A program made the translations under genes and the position numbers. Shown here in pieces: positions 27,543 through 35,757 of a stretch of 64,000 nucleotides of DNA. Positions within the stretch are counted from its first letter, which is position 1; every line of letters begins with the position of its first letter. The stretch covers positions 62,001 through 126,000 of the forward strand of contig JAVCCE010000059.1 in the NCBI GenBank assembly GCA_030765645.1, read 5' to 3'. This DNA comes from Candidatus Hinthialibacter antarcticus (lineage in GTDB: Bacteria > Hinthialibacterota > Hinthialibacteria > Hinthialibacterales > Hinthialibacteraceae). Under the pieces are notes generated by a model. The model was given only the letters and a program-made list of their open reading frames with translations, was not told the DNA's origin and did not search any database.

Positions 27543-28689
27543 TCGCCGTCGCGCTTTGACTGCGCTCATCAGCGGGATGGGGGGATTCGTTCTTCCATCC
27601 CGTTTTGCGTTTGGCGATCAGCAAACGCCGTATAAGCGTATGTTTGACGACCCGTTGCAATTCACCGGGCCGGATGGCTCTGCGTCGGGCGATCAATATT
27701 GCATCGGCGTCTTCTCGCCGGAGTCGGGAGAGCGCTCTTTGTTGGCGGGCGCTCAACTCGCGGCGGATGAAATCAATCAAGCAAAAATGCTCGACAAGCC
27801 GTTGCGTTTGATTCAGCGCTGGGCGGACGGTCCCTGGGGCGCCGGGTCGCAGCAACTCATCAAGATGGCGTACGAAGATGACGTGATCGCAATCATCGGC
27901 GGGCCGGACAGCGCCTCGACCCATGTCGCGCAGCAGATTGCATTGAAGGCGCACTTGCCCTTGTTGGCGCCAGCCGCGACCGACGCGACGCTGACGGAAA
28001 TTCGCGTTCCTTGGATTTTTCGGATGCCGCCCAGCGATGACGCAATGTCGGCGGCGTTAATGCAATCCGGCTGCATCAAAAACAATACGCGCATGGGCAT
28101 GATCTACGCTGACCTGCATGATGCGCGTATGGCGGCGACGGCGTTTCGCAAAGCGTTGCAAACGCAGAACGCGCCGCCGTTGTTTGATTTTATTGTTCCT
28201 GATGAAATCGGCGCGATGGAAACCGCCATGCAGCGAGCGGCGCAATTTTCACCGGACGTAATCTGGGTGTGGTTTCATCAAGCGCATTTTAAGAAGTTCA
28301 TTAAAAATGCGAAGCGGACGAATTTATGCAAGCGCATTCTGACGCAATGGAAAACCGACGACCCGGTTTCTATAAATAAATCAAGTGGGATTTCTATTAC
28401 ATCCGCTGCGCCGTTTTGGTGGGATACAGGTTCTATAAAAATTCAGAAATTCACAAAAAAATATTCAAAATTTATGAACGGCTCGAAGCCGTCCTATCGC
28501 GACGCCTTCAGCTATGATGCGATCAAGATGATTGCGGAAACGATCAAACGGGGCGGGAATTCGCGTAAGCAATTGCGCGACGCAATTGTAGGTCTAAATG
28601 GTTTCGAGGGTCTTGCCGGGCGTTATGAATGGGACAACGGCAATGGAAATCTTCTACAGCCCGTTGTTGTTCGATCAGGCGTTTATTGA
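27526..28689 (+). CDS. Periplasmic ligand-binding protein, paralogue 2, Tat-type signal
   Basis: 387 residues, paralogous to the preceding gene: the linker PYKRMFDDPLQFTG matches PYKEFFLEPLEYTG, and the fold motifs recur (YCIGVFSPESGERS, GAQLAADEINQA, AIIGGPDSASTHVA). The N-terminus MKFSINRRRALTALISGMGG looks like a twin-arginine signal, unlike its Sec-type neighbour, which hints at a prefolded or cofactor-bound state. ATG 27526 lies inside the end of the previous gene; TTG 27508 is an unlikely alternative. A local AT-rich patch (about 28365-28475) is unlike the rest of the gene. Last gene of the operon; its stop overlaps the convergent glycosyltransferase gene by 7 bases. Confidence 0.8.
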   Translation: MKFSINRRRALTALISGMGGFVLPSRFAFGDQQTPYKRMFDDPLQFTGPDGSASGDQYCIGVFSPESGERSLLAGAQLAADEINQAKMLDKPLRLIQRWADGPWGAGSQQLIKMAYEDDVIAIIGGPDSASTHVAQQIALKAHLPLLAPAATDATLTEIRVPWIFRMPPSDDAMSAALMQSGCIKNNTRMGMIYADLHDARMAATAFRKALQTQNAPPLFDFIVPDEIGAMETAMQRAAQFSPDVIWVWFHQAHFKKFIKNAKRTNLCKRILTQWKTDDPVSINKSSGISITSAAPFWWDTGSIKIQKFTKKYSKFMNGSKPSYRDAFSYDAIKMIAETIKRGGNSRKQLRDAIVGLNGFEGLAGRYEWDNGNGNLLQPVVVRSGVY

Positions 28690-30500
28690 TTGATGAATGA
28701 ACGCTGCATGATAGGCTCCACCCAATCCAACCAATTGTTGTACGTCCAATCGCGCTGAACGCGCTGCCAGGCTTGCTGGCGGATATCATTCATTTGTTCG
28801 GGATGCTGAAGATAAAATTCCACTTTTTGAACGGCTTCATCTAATGACTGGTACGACGCATATTCTTTGCCCGGTTCAAGAAATTCATCGAAGGCGCCGT
28901 CGGATAATTGAAAGCCGCCCATGCCCGCGATATTGAAGAAGCGCATGTTTGGCCCGGTCAAATGCCCTGTTGAATGAATATTGATAAAAATTGCGCCGCG
29001 CTTGAATAGAGTCTGCTCTTGCTCCATCGGCAGCGGGCCGTGTAAACATGAGGTCAACGGCGAATTGGGGGGTCTCCTCCAATTGCCATAGACGTGCAGC
29101 CCCTTGTCAGCGAGACGTTCGAGAATTTGCATGCGGCGCGCGGCGGTTGATTGGCAAAGCAGATAGCGAAACGCTTGATAGGATTCGTCCTCGCCTAAAT
29201 CCGGGATGGGATTTTGCTCGAGGTAATCATATAAATTCAATTGCAAATCAAATTCGCTTAATGCGCGTTCCGCTTCATTGATTGCGTTGAATGCGCGTTC
29301 GCGCGGTTTCCAGACTTGCAGCCAATGGTCGCGTTCGGCGGATTGCAGCCCAAGCGAGTTGCCGACGAACACGATTGGTAGTTCTCCGCAGGTCGGCGTA
29401 GGCGCGTCTGCGACGTAGTCAGCCATGATGGGAACAAAAGCCGCTTGCGGCGCGCCGCGTTGTTCATAGATCGAAATCAGGCGGCGGTCGATGACGGCGC
29501 ATATCTCATTGTCGTAATACTCGCGATCATAGTACGCGATGTTTGAAACCACTTGCACCCAAGGCGCACCGACCGCGTCGAACAGGTCGGGCGCCATGAT
29601 TTGCGGCGCATGGTAGGCATAACTGGCGATCAGTTCCGGGCGGAATTCATCAAGCGTATTGAGCAGTGTATGTTCTAACTCGCGCCGATACTCGCCCAGG
29701 CGCTGATCAAACCGAAAGCCTTTTAATTGAATCACGCGGTTTTGAATATTTCGCGCATTGAGCGCTTTTTGCATTGCTTCAATGTGCGCCTGCTGCGGGG
29801 CGCCAGGCCAACAGTCGAATAATAAAACGCGTTCAATCGGTTGTTTAGAATTCTCTGCCGTCTGTTTGAGCGAAGATAGTATTTCGCTTCGTTTTGATTG
29901 CGCCGCCTGGCTGCGGTGTGGATAGTCTGCTTGGAAACGCTCAACGATAGACTCATCGACTGCGTCGTCAAATACGATGCAGCAAGGCGATTGAGCGTTC
30001 CATAAACTGTTGTCATCAATGGTGCGCCATAGGCCGGCTTCCCTATCAGGCGTGATTGCAACTATGAAGCGCCCAGTCCTGATTGCATCGCGCAAATCAT
30101 TGGTGGAAAGGCAAAGGCGCATTCGTTCTGTGGATGGCTCCAAAACAACAACGCGCAATCGAGGCCGCTGTTGCAACAAAGAGGCCATCGGTCCGGCTGC
30201 GTATCCGGCTTTGCTTCCAATCAAGACGGCCAATTCTGAATCCGGTGGAATGCTTTGCATCGCGTTGCGAATGGCTGCAATCTCTTGCGCGGGCGACTGG
30301 CCGAATATCCATTGGTCCGGGTTTTTCAACGATCGAGCAGCGACTAACGTACCGAGAGATTGCACCTGGATGTCTTCATCATTGGTTGGGAACTGAACCT
30401 GTGTCGTGATTTTAGAACCGAACGCATTTAAGAATTTCAGATTGGCTGTGAATAGAGCCGTATTGAATTCGTGCAATGGAAGCCAAGTTGGATTATTCAT
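28683..30500 (-). CDS. CgeB-like glycosyltransferase family protein (A)
   Basis: 605 residues. The C-terminal third carries the CgeB/Glyco_trans_1_2 pattern: KGLHVYGNW, FKRGAIFINIHSTGHLTGPNMRFFNIAGMGGF, then LEPGKEYASYQSLDEAVQKV. The N-terminal 250 residues look like a Rossmann-type region also seen in flagellin or surface glycan modification proteins (SELAVLIGSKAGYA, RLRVVVLEPS). Probably a cytoplasmic sugar transferase acting on a surface structure. Its start overlaps the stop of the upstream paralogue by 8 bases, so the two are translated together. Donor and acceptor unknown. Confidence 0.68.
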   Translation of the reverse strand: MNNPTWLPLHEFNTALFTANLKFLNAFGSKITTQVQFPTNDEDIQVQSLGTLVAARSLKNPDQWIFGQSPAQEIAAIRNAMQSIPPDSELAVLIGSKAGYAAGPMASLLQQRPRLRVVVLEPSTERMRLCLSTNDLRDAIRTGRFIVAITPDREAGLWRTIDDNSLWNAQSPCCIVFDDAVDESIVERFQADYPHRSQAAQSKRSEILSSLKQTAENSKQPIERVLLFDCWPGAPQQAHIEAMQKALNARNIQNRVIQLKGFRFDQRLGEYRRELEHTLLNTLDEFRPELIASYAYHAPQIMAPDLFDAVGAPWVQVVSNIAYYDREYYDNEICAVIDRRLISIYEQRGAPQAAFVPIMADYVADAPTPTCGELPIVFVGNSLGLQSAERDHWLQVWKPRERAFNAINEAERALSEFDLQLNLYDYLEQNPIPDLGEDESYQAFRYLLCQSTAARRMQILERLADKGLHVYGNWRRPPNSPLTSCLHGPLPMEQEQTLFKRGAIFINIHSTGHLTGPNMRFFNIAGMGGFQLSDGAFDEFLEPGKEYASYQSLDEAVQKVEFYLQHPEQMNDIRQQAWQRVQRDWTYNNWLDWVEPIMQRSFINQ

Positions 30501-32340
30501 CAGCCGTTACTCCATAGCGTTCTTGAATGCGCTGTTGGAACGTACCGATTGCGCGCGGAACGCGGACGCTATACAAGTGTTCGCGCATGACCCGCGCGCG
30601 TCCTTTTTCGATGATGGCTTGCCGTTCTTCATCATGATTTAGAAAATGCGAAATCTTCGATTGGAGTTCATTCAGATCATGATAAAACGCCATTTCAATA
30701 TCCGGCTCAAAAAATGAATCGCCGCCGTCAATCCAATCGGTCAGGATGAATCCGCCGACCAAGGGGCAGTTATAATCGCGCTGGTTCAGGCTGGTCAGCG
30801 CTTGCAGGCTATGAATGTTGAGATTGATTTTGCTTGAATAGAAAATGTTGGGGACGTCGCGTTCGGGGTCCGCCGGGCCGCAAAAGCAATCAAGCAAAGG
30901 GTGGTTTTCTAAATAGAATTTCCAATCGTCATTGCCATAAATCTTTAGTCCAAACGGTCGCGCCCGTTCCAACACGGCGATACGCCAATGCGCGTTGGCG
31001 ACAATATACATGGCATAACGAAGCAATCGCGGCGCGTCATCGCGTTCGTCATCAATGACGCGTAAACCAAATTCGCTTTGGAATTGCAACAAGAGCGACT
31101 GATAACTGCGGTCGCGTTGTTGCGCTTTACAGCGGCCTGCTTTTTCCGCCAGCGCTGCTTCGGACGGCTTAAGGTGCAGCTCGTCGGCATTGAGGCATTT
31201 TACCTGCCCGATGTAACTGACAGGCGAAGCGAAGCATTCATCATATTGCGCCGTTGCGTGGTCCATATCAGCGACGTAAGGAAAAAAATCAACGCTTTGG
31301 GCATTCTTGGCCCGCAAGTCGTCAGCGTACGCGTTGTCCCAGGTGAAGACGAAGTCATGTTCGCCGAAGGCGTCGTCAACAAAACAATTCGGGTCGTCGA
31401 TGCACCAGATAAAGCGCGGCAAGCGAAGGTGGTCGAGTTGTTCGCGCCGGGCGAATTCAGCCGGGGAGCGGTTAATCATCATCATGGCGTCGGGACGCAA
31501 TTCAGCGATTTGTTTTAATAACCGGATGTCGCTGCGGAAGCCCGGCTCATGGTAGACGACTTCCATTTGATTGCGTCGGCATTCATCTAGAAAGCGCTCT
31601 TGAATATACGGGACAGCCTTTGCGGGATCGTTCGCCGTCGACGGAGCGAGTAAATGCTGCAACTGAGATCGGTCTTTTTTTGCGTAATACACTTCGGCGC
31701 CAGTCATCATTTGTTTAAAACGCGCTTTGCCATCGCTTGCGCATTGACGGATGAGCGCTTGCAACTCCGCCCAGGCTGACGTGCGGTCAGGACGACGCGC
31801 CGTGAGAGAGAATAAAATGTCGGGTTGATCGCAGGCGAAGTAATTATGCTCCCAAATCAGAGTTCGTACCTGATCGGCCCAATCGCCGCCGACCGCCCAA
31901 TCAATGCGGTTGCTATTGATCCAGGGCAGCAGCGAACAGGCGGCGAGGGCAAGGTGTAATTGACGCAGGTCTGGTTCAACGATGACCGCCGCTTTGCGCG
32001 GCGCTTGCGATAAGTACGAGGACAAAAGTTCGAGGCTGTACCCTAAATCGCTACCCAATACAAAAATAACATTAGACGTTTCGATGGCAGAAAAACGGTT
32101 GATTTCCTGCTCTTGTATGCGCCGCTGTTTCTCAATGGTTTCAGCCTCAAGTTGCACATCAAATATTCCATCGGCTTCAATCGCCGCTTCAACCAAATGG
32201 TCTGGCGACATCCGCAGCCACAGCGCTGCATCGCCAATGTCGTTGACTGGCAGCGGCGAAAGCCGCCCGGTCAACGCGCTTTGGTTTTCGTGGTATATCT
32301 CAGGAGAAAATTGTGTATGGCGAATCCAGGAAGAATTCAT
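30493..32340 (-). CDS. CgeB-like glycosyltransferase family protein (B)
   Basis: 615 residues, same layout as its downstream neighbour: an N-terminal Rossmann-like part (NVIFVLGSDLGYSLELL, RKAAVIVEPDLRQLHLAL), a central domain (LPRFIWCIDDPNCFVDDAFG) and a C-terminal CgeB-like transferase part (GLKIYGNDDWKFYLENHPLL, FYSSKINLNIHSLQALTSLN). No signal peptide or membrane helix. The pair probably arose by duplication and shares a pathway. ATG 32340 has no clear ribosome binding site; the 164 bases up to the divergent kinase gene hold AT-rich promoter-like sequence. Confidence 0.68.
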   Translation of the reverse strand: MNSSWIRHTQFSPEIYHENQSALTGRLSPLPVNDIGDAALWLRMSPDHLVEAAIEADGIFDVQLEAETIEKQRRIQEQEINRFSAIETSNVIFVLGSDLGYSLELLSSYLSQAPRKAAVIVEPDLRQLHLALAACSLLPWINSNRIDWAVGGDWADQVRTLIWEHNYFACDQPDILFSLTARRPDRTSAWAELQALIRQCASDGKARFKQMMTGAEVYYAKKDRSQLQHLLAPSTANDPAKAVPYIQERFLDECRRNQMEVVYHEPGFRSDIRLLKQIAELRPDAMMMINRSPAEFARREQLDHLRLPRFIWCIDDPNCFVDDAFGEHDFVFTWDNAYADDLRAKNAQSVDFFPYVADMDHATAQYDECFASPVSYIGQVKCLNADELHLKPSEAALAEKAGRCKAQQRDRSYQSLLLQFQSEFGLRVIDDERDDAPRLLRYAMYIVANAHWRIAVLERARPFGLKIYGNDDWKFYLENHPLLDCFCGPADPERDVPNIFYSSKINLNIHSLQALTSLNQRDYNCPLVGGFILTDWIDGGDSFFEPDIEMAFYHDLNELQSKISHFLNHDEERQAIIEKGRARVMREHLYSVRVPRAIGTFQQRIQERYGVTADE

Positions 32341-32504
32341 ATTAGTGAAATTTAGTTTTCAAGTTTAAGATGAAACTACTATAATGAACCGTTTTATTCG
32401 TGATATAGTTTTTTTGCATTGGAAGCATCACGCTGTTTGCCAGAACAATATTTTTAAAATCACCCAGATGGATTCTTCATAGTCTAAATGAAACGTTCTC
32501 TAAG

Positions 32505-34139
32505 ATGAATGCGAATCGAATGAAAAATAATTCACCAATGACCGAGTTGTCGCCCGGCGCCATACTCAAAAGATTACGTTACGCATTGTATGCCGTTTTC
32601 GGATTTGCTTTCTGTTTACTCATTATTGAAATTCTTGATCGGACAGACAATTTTCATCCTATAACAAATGCATTGGTGCGCTTAGTTATTTATTCAATTT
32701 TTATTCTTTCACTTTCAAAAATTTCGTCAGGCTATTTAAAAAGAACCAGATTTTACTATTCGATCTTTTTATTTTTCATGTTCATTTTTCTGCTATTTAT
32801 ATTCGATTTGACAGAAGAAATTCCCTATTTAGATGAAATTCCTATAATTGGACATGAAAGTTTGGTTCGCGGCGTCATTGAAAACTTTTCAATTTTAGGA
32901 AGCCTGATTTCTGCAATCATCGGCATATATTTTGCCGTATCGGATATCGCTTTACTTCGGCTGGAGTTGGACCAGGACAAGAAGCGGTTGCAAATTGCCC
33001 AGGATGACTTATTCAAAGAATCACTCTTGCGCGATTCAATTATTGAGAACGCTGCGGAAGGCTTGTGCGTTTGCCAGGAAGTTTCAAAGTCGCCCTATCT
33101 GCATTTTTCAATTTGGAACCGCCAAATGTTGGAGATCACCGGATATTCAAAAGAAGAAATTAACCGATTTGGATGCTTTCAAGTGTTCTTTCCTGAAGAA
33201 AAAAAACACCGGCTGGCGCTGAGGCGGCTGGAACGAATCAAGCAAAGAAAACAATTACACGTTGAGGAATGGCCGATTACGCGGGCGGACGGAATGAAAA
33301 GAATTTTCCGCATCTCGACCACAACGATTCAATTACATGATGAAATCGGTTCGCCTCATATTTTGTCGTTAATCTCAGATGTCACCGACCGAAAAGAACT
33401 CGAAGAACGATATCTGCTGGCGCAAAAACTCGAGTCCCTGGGGAAAATGGCTGGAGGGATTGCGCATAACATCAATAACTTGCTAACGGGAATCAGTGGA
33501 AACCTCGACCTTGCCATTGATGAAGCGGGGCCTGAACCCAGCCGGTTTTTGACGAACGCAAACAACGCGGCAAACCGCGCGGCGGAACTCGTCGAGCAGT
33601 TGCTGGCGTTTTGCCGCAAGGTGAAATTAGATTTGAAGCCGCATCGCATCAACGAAAGCGTACAAGAGGTTTCAGAACTTATACAACAAACGCTTGATCC
33701 AAGTATTCAACTTCATGTTGATCTTCAACCCGATCTCCCCGAGGTGTTGGCGGACCCGGCCCAGTTACATTCTGTCTTGATGAACCTCTGCGTGAATTCC
33801 ATCGACGCCATCGGAGAGAAACAAGAACATAGAGTTGACCCGGACAATTCAAATTATGAAATTTTGATACGAACATACAACGAATTCAGAAAAGAGTACA
33901 ACGAACATTTTTCCGTCATTGAGGTTGAAGACAATGGCAACGGCATCCACCCCGATGTCGTTGACCATATCTTTGAACCGTTTTACACAACCAAAACCGG
34001 AAGCGGCACAGGCTTGGGATTGGCGAGCGCGTTTGGCATTATCAAGCAACACAAGGGTTGGCTTGAATGCAACAGCGAGTCTGGTCAAGGCGCCATTTTC
34101 CGTATTTATCTTCCCGTACTATCGGACCCGAAAACGTAA
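32505..34139 (+). CDS. Membrane-bound PAS sensor histidine kinase (orphan)
   Basis: 544 residues. Four membrane helices in the first 150 residues, a linking coil, a PAS domain (about 180-300, LHFSIWNRQMLEITGYSKEE), a phospho-acceptor helix with GGIAHNINNLLTGI (His near 319), and a HATPase domain: N box LMNLCVNSIDAIGE, G1 VEDNGNGIHPD, F box IFEPFYTTK, G2 GSGTGLGLASAFGI. The H box has HN-I-NN instead of the common HDFNN. The protein ends after the ATPase domain. No response regulator is adjacent. ATG 32505 is followed by an in-frame ATG at 32520. Confidence 0.88.
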   Translation: MNANRMKNNSPMTELSPGAILKRLRYALYAVFGFAFCLLIIEILDRTDNFHPITNALVRLVIYSIFILSLSKISSGYLKRTRFYYSIFLFFMFIFLLFIFDLTEEIPYLDEIPIIGHESLVRGVIENFSILGSLISAIIGIYFAVSDIALLRLELDQDKKRLQIAQDDLFKESLLRDSIIENAAEGLCVCQEVSKSPYLHFSIWNRQMLEITGYSKEEINRFGCFQVFFPEEKKHRLALRRLERIKQRKQLHVEEWPITRADGMKRIFRISTTTIQLHDEIGSPHILSLISDVTDRKELEERYLLAQKLESLGKMAGGIAHNINNLLTGISGNLDLAIDEAGPEPSRFLTNANNAANRAAELVEQLLAFCRKVKLDLKPHRINESVQEVSELIQQTLDPSIQLHVDLQPDLPEVLADPAQLHSVLMNLCVNSIDAIGEKQEHRVDPDNSNYEILIRTYNEFRKEYNEHFSVIEVEDNGNGIHPDVVDHIFEPFYTTKTGSGTGLGLASAFGIIKQHKGWLECNSESGQGAIFRIYLPVLSDPKT

Positions 34140-34149
34140 TGGCAAACGC

Positions 34150-34884
34150 TTAAGGCTGCTCTTTGATTTCCAGTTCTTTAAATTGGATTTTTAGTTGATC
34201 GCCTTTGTGTATTTGCAATGCGATATGGCCTGATTCTCCGACGCGGCGTCTTGTGTGCGCGGCGTCGTCCAGAATGCCTTGTCCCTTGAAGTCAGTTATC
34301 ACAACGCCGTTGAGCACCGCGCGAATGTTAAGTCCCGCGACGGTGATTTCCATCTGGTTCCACGGCGTTTCGCCATCCGAAAAGTAGAAGACCCGCTGAG
34401 GAACCGACATCGACTCATTGACCCACTTGCCCTTGGGGATATCGGGGAAAATCCAACGCTGTACGCCGCGTGTTTCGTCCCACATCATGCCGCAGCGCCA
34501 GGGCGCGGGCGGGTGGATGTCGATCTGCGGGCCGTTGAGCCAACCGGATTCAACGTCGTAGCGACTGCGAATTTGAACGCCGCTATTGCCGGGGCTGTCG
34601 CGAAATGCGCGGAATTTAAAATGAAACGTGAAATTCTGATATTCTTGTTTGCTCATTAACCAGACATAGTCGTGTCCTTTTTGATTGAGCGAATCCGCTG
34701 TGATGGCCCCGTCTTGGACGCTCCAAAAAACGGTGTCCTTGTCTTCCGGTTTACACTGGACGCTCCATTCGCTTAGGTCTCGACCGTTAAAGAGAGATTT
34801 CCACTCTTCTTTTGTTTCACTTGAATGAACGGAAGTGAAGAAAAAAGCGTATAAAGTAAGTAGTAAGACTAATTGGCGCAGCAT
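34150..34884 (-). CDS. Exported DUF1080 (3-keto-disaccharide hydrolase-type) protein
   Basis: 244 residues with a signal peptide (MLRQLVLLLTLYAFFFTSVHS) and the concanavalin-like DUF1080 fold: WKSLFNGRDLSEW, FTFHFKFRAFRDSPGNSGVQ, NQMEITVAGLNIRAVLNG and IALQIHKGDQLKIQFKELEI. This family is greatly expanded in Planctomycetes and Verrucomicrobia; members bind or hydrolyse keto-sugars. ATG 34884 has GGGAG upstream. It is convergent with the kinase gene, 10 bases between stops. Confidence 0.85.
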   Translation of the reverse strand: MLRQLVLLLTLYAFFFTSVHSSETKEEWKSLFNGRDLSEWSVQCKPEDKDTVFWSVQDGAITADSLNQKGHDYVWLMSKQEYQNFTFHFKFRAFRDSPGNSGVQIRSRYDVESGWLNGPQIDIHPPAPWRCGMMWDETRGVQRWIFPDIPKGKWVNESMSVPQRVFYFSDGETPWNQMEITVAGLNIRAVLNGVVITDFKGQGILDDAAHTRRRVGESGHIALQIHKGDQLKIQFKELEIKEQP

Positions 34885-34992
34885 GATGATTTCTCCCGGG
34901 AGTGACGTTTCACTGTAGAGATTTATTACGCTTTTCTGTATTGTATGTCGAGGGTTGTAGCCAGGTTTTTATCATAATGAGGAGACGCAGGC

Positions 34993-35757
34993 GTGATCGA
35001 AGTCATTGACTTTCATAAGGCCTATCGTGATTTGGTCGCGGTTGAAGGCCTCAGTTTTAAAGTGCAGCCCGGCGAGATTATGGGGATGGTCGGGCCGAAC
35101 GGCGCCGGAAAAACCACCACGCTGCGATCATTGTGTGGAATTATTCCGCCAACAAGCGGGCAACTGTTCGCGGGCGGGTTTGACGTCGTTGAACAACCCG
35201 TCGAAGCCAAGCGCATTCTCGCCTATATCCCTGACGATCCCAAACTGTTTGATTCTCTCACCGTGTGGGAACACTTGGAGTTTGTCGCGGCGGCGTATCA
35301 ATTGAAAGATTTTGCGGGATACGGCGAACAAATCTTGAAGCAATTTGAACTTTGGGAGAAGCGTTCGACATTCGCGAACGAACTCTCGCGCGGGATGCGG
35401 CAGAAAGTCGCGATCAGTTGCGCGTACCTGCATGACCCGACGGTATTGGTCTTAGACGAACCACTAACGGGATTAGACCCGCGCGGCATCCGGCAAATGA
35501 AAGACTCAATCATTCAACGGGCGCAAAACGGCGCGGCGATTGTAATTAGCTCGCACTTGTTGAATTTAGTCGAAGATATATGCACTCATCTACTGATGAT
35601 GAACCGCGTTTCATTATTGTTTGGCAGCATTGATGAAGTGATGGAGAAATTTTCAAATCTTGACCGCCGCTCTTCGTTGGAAGAGATATTTTTCCAAGTG
35701 ACTGGCGCCGACGCGACGAATAATGCCCAACCAACAGAAACCGAAGATGCCAAGTGA
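34993..35757 (+). CDS. ABC transporter ATP-binding protein
   Basis: 254 residues. Walker A GPNGAGKTT, Q-loop region, signature LSRGMRQKVA, Walker B TVLVLDEPLTGLDP and the switch His (SSHLL). It is of the ABC-2/exporter class, with a short C-terminal extension. GTG 34993 has TGAGGAG upstream. It couples with the permease gene directly after it (TGATG overlap). Substrate unknown. Confidence 0.92.
   Translation: MIEVIDFHKAYRDLVAVEGLSFKVQPGEIMGMVGPNGAGKTTTLRSLCGIIPPTSGQLFAGGFDVVEQPVEAKRILAYIPDDPKLFDSLTVWEHLEFVAAAYQLKDFAGYGEQILKQFELWEKRSTFANELSRGMRQKVAISCAYLHDPTVLVLDEPLTGLDPRGIRQMKDSIIQRAQNGAAIVISSHLLNLVEDICTHLLMMNRVSLLFGSIDEVMEKFSNLDRRSSLEEIFFQVTGADATNNAQPTETEDAK

Noticed and set aside
26229-28689. 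A branched-chain amino acid ABC importer
   Set aside because: Only the binding proteins are present. The ABC ATPase and permease at 34993-37427 are of the exporter type and lie in another unit.
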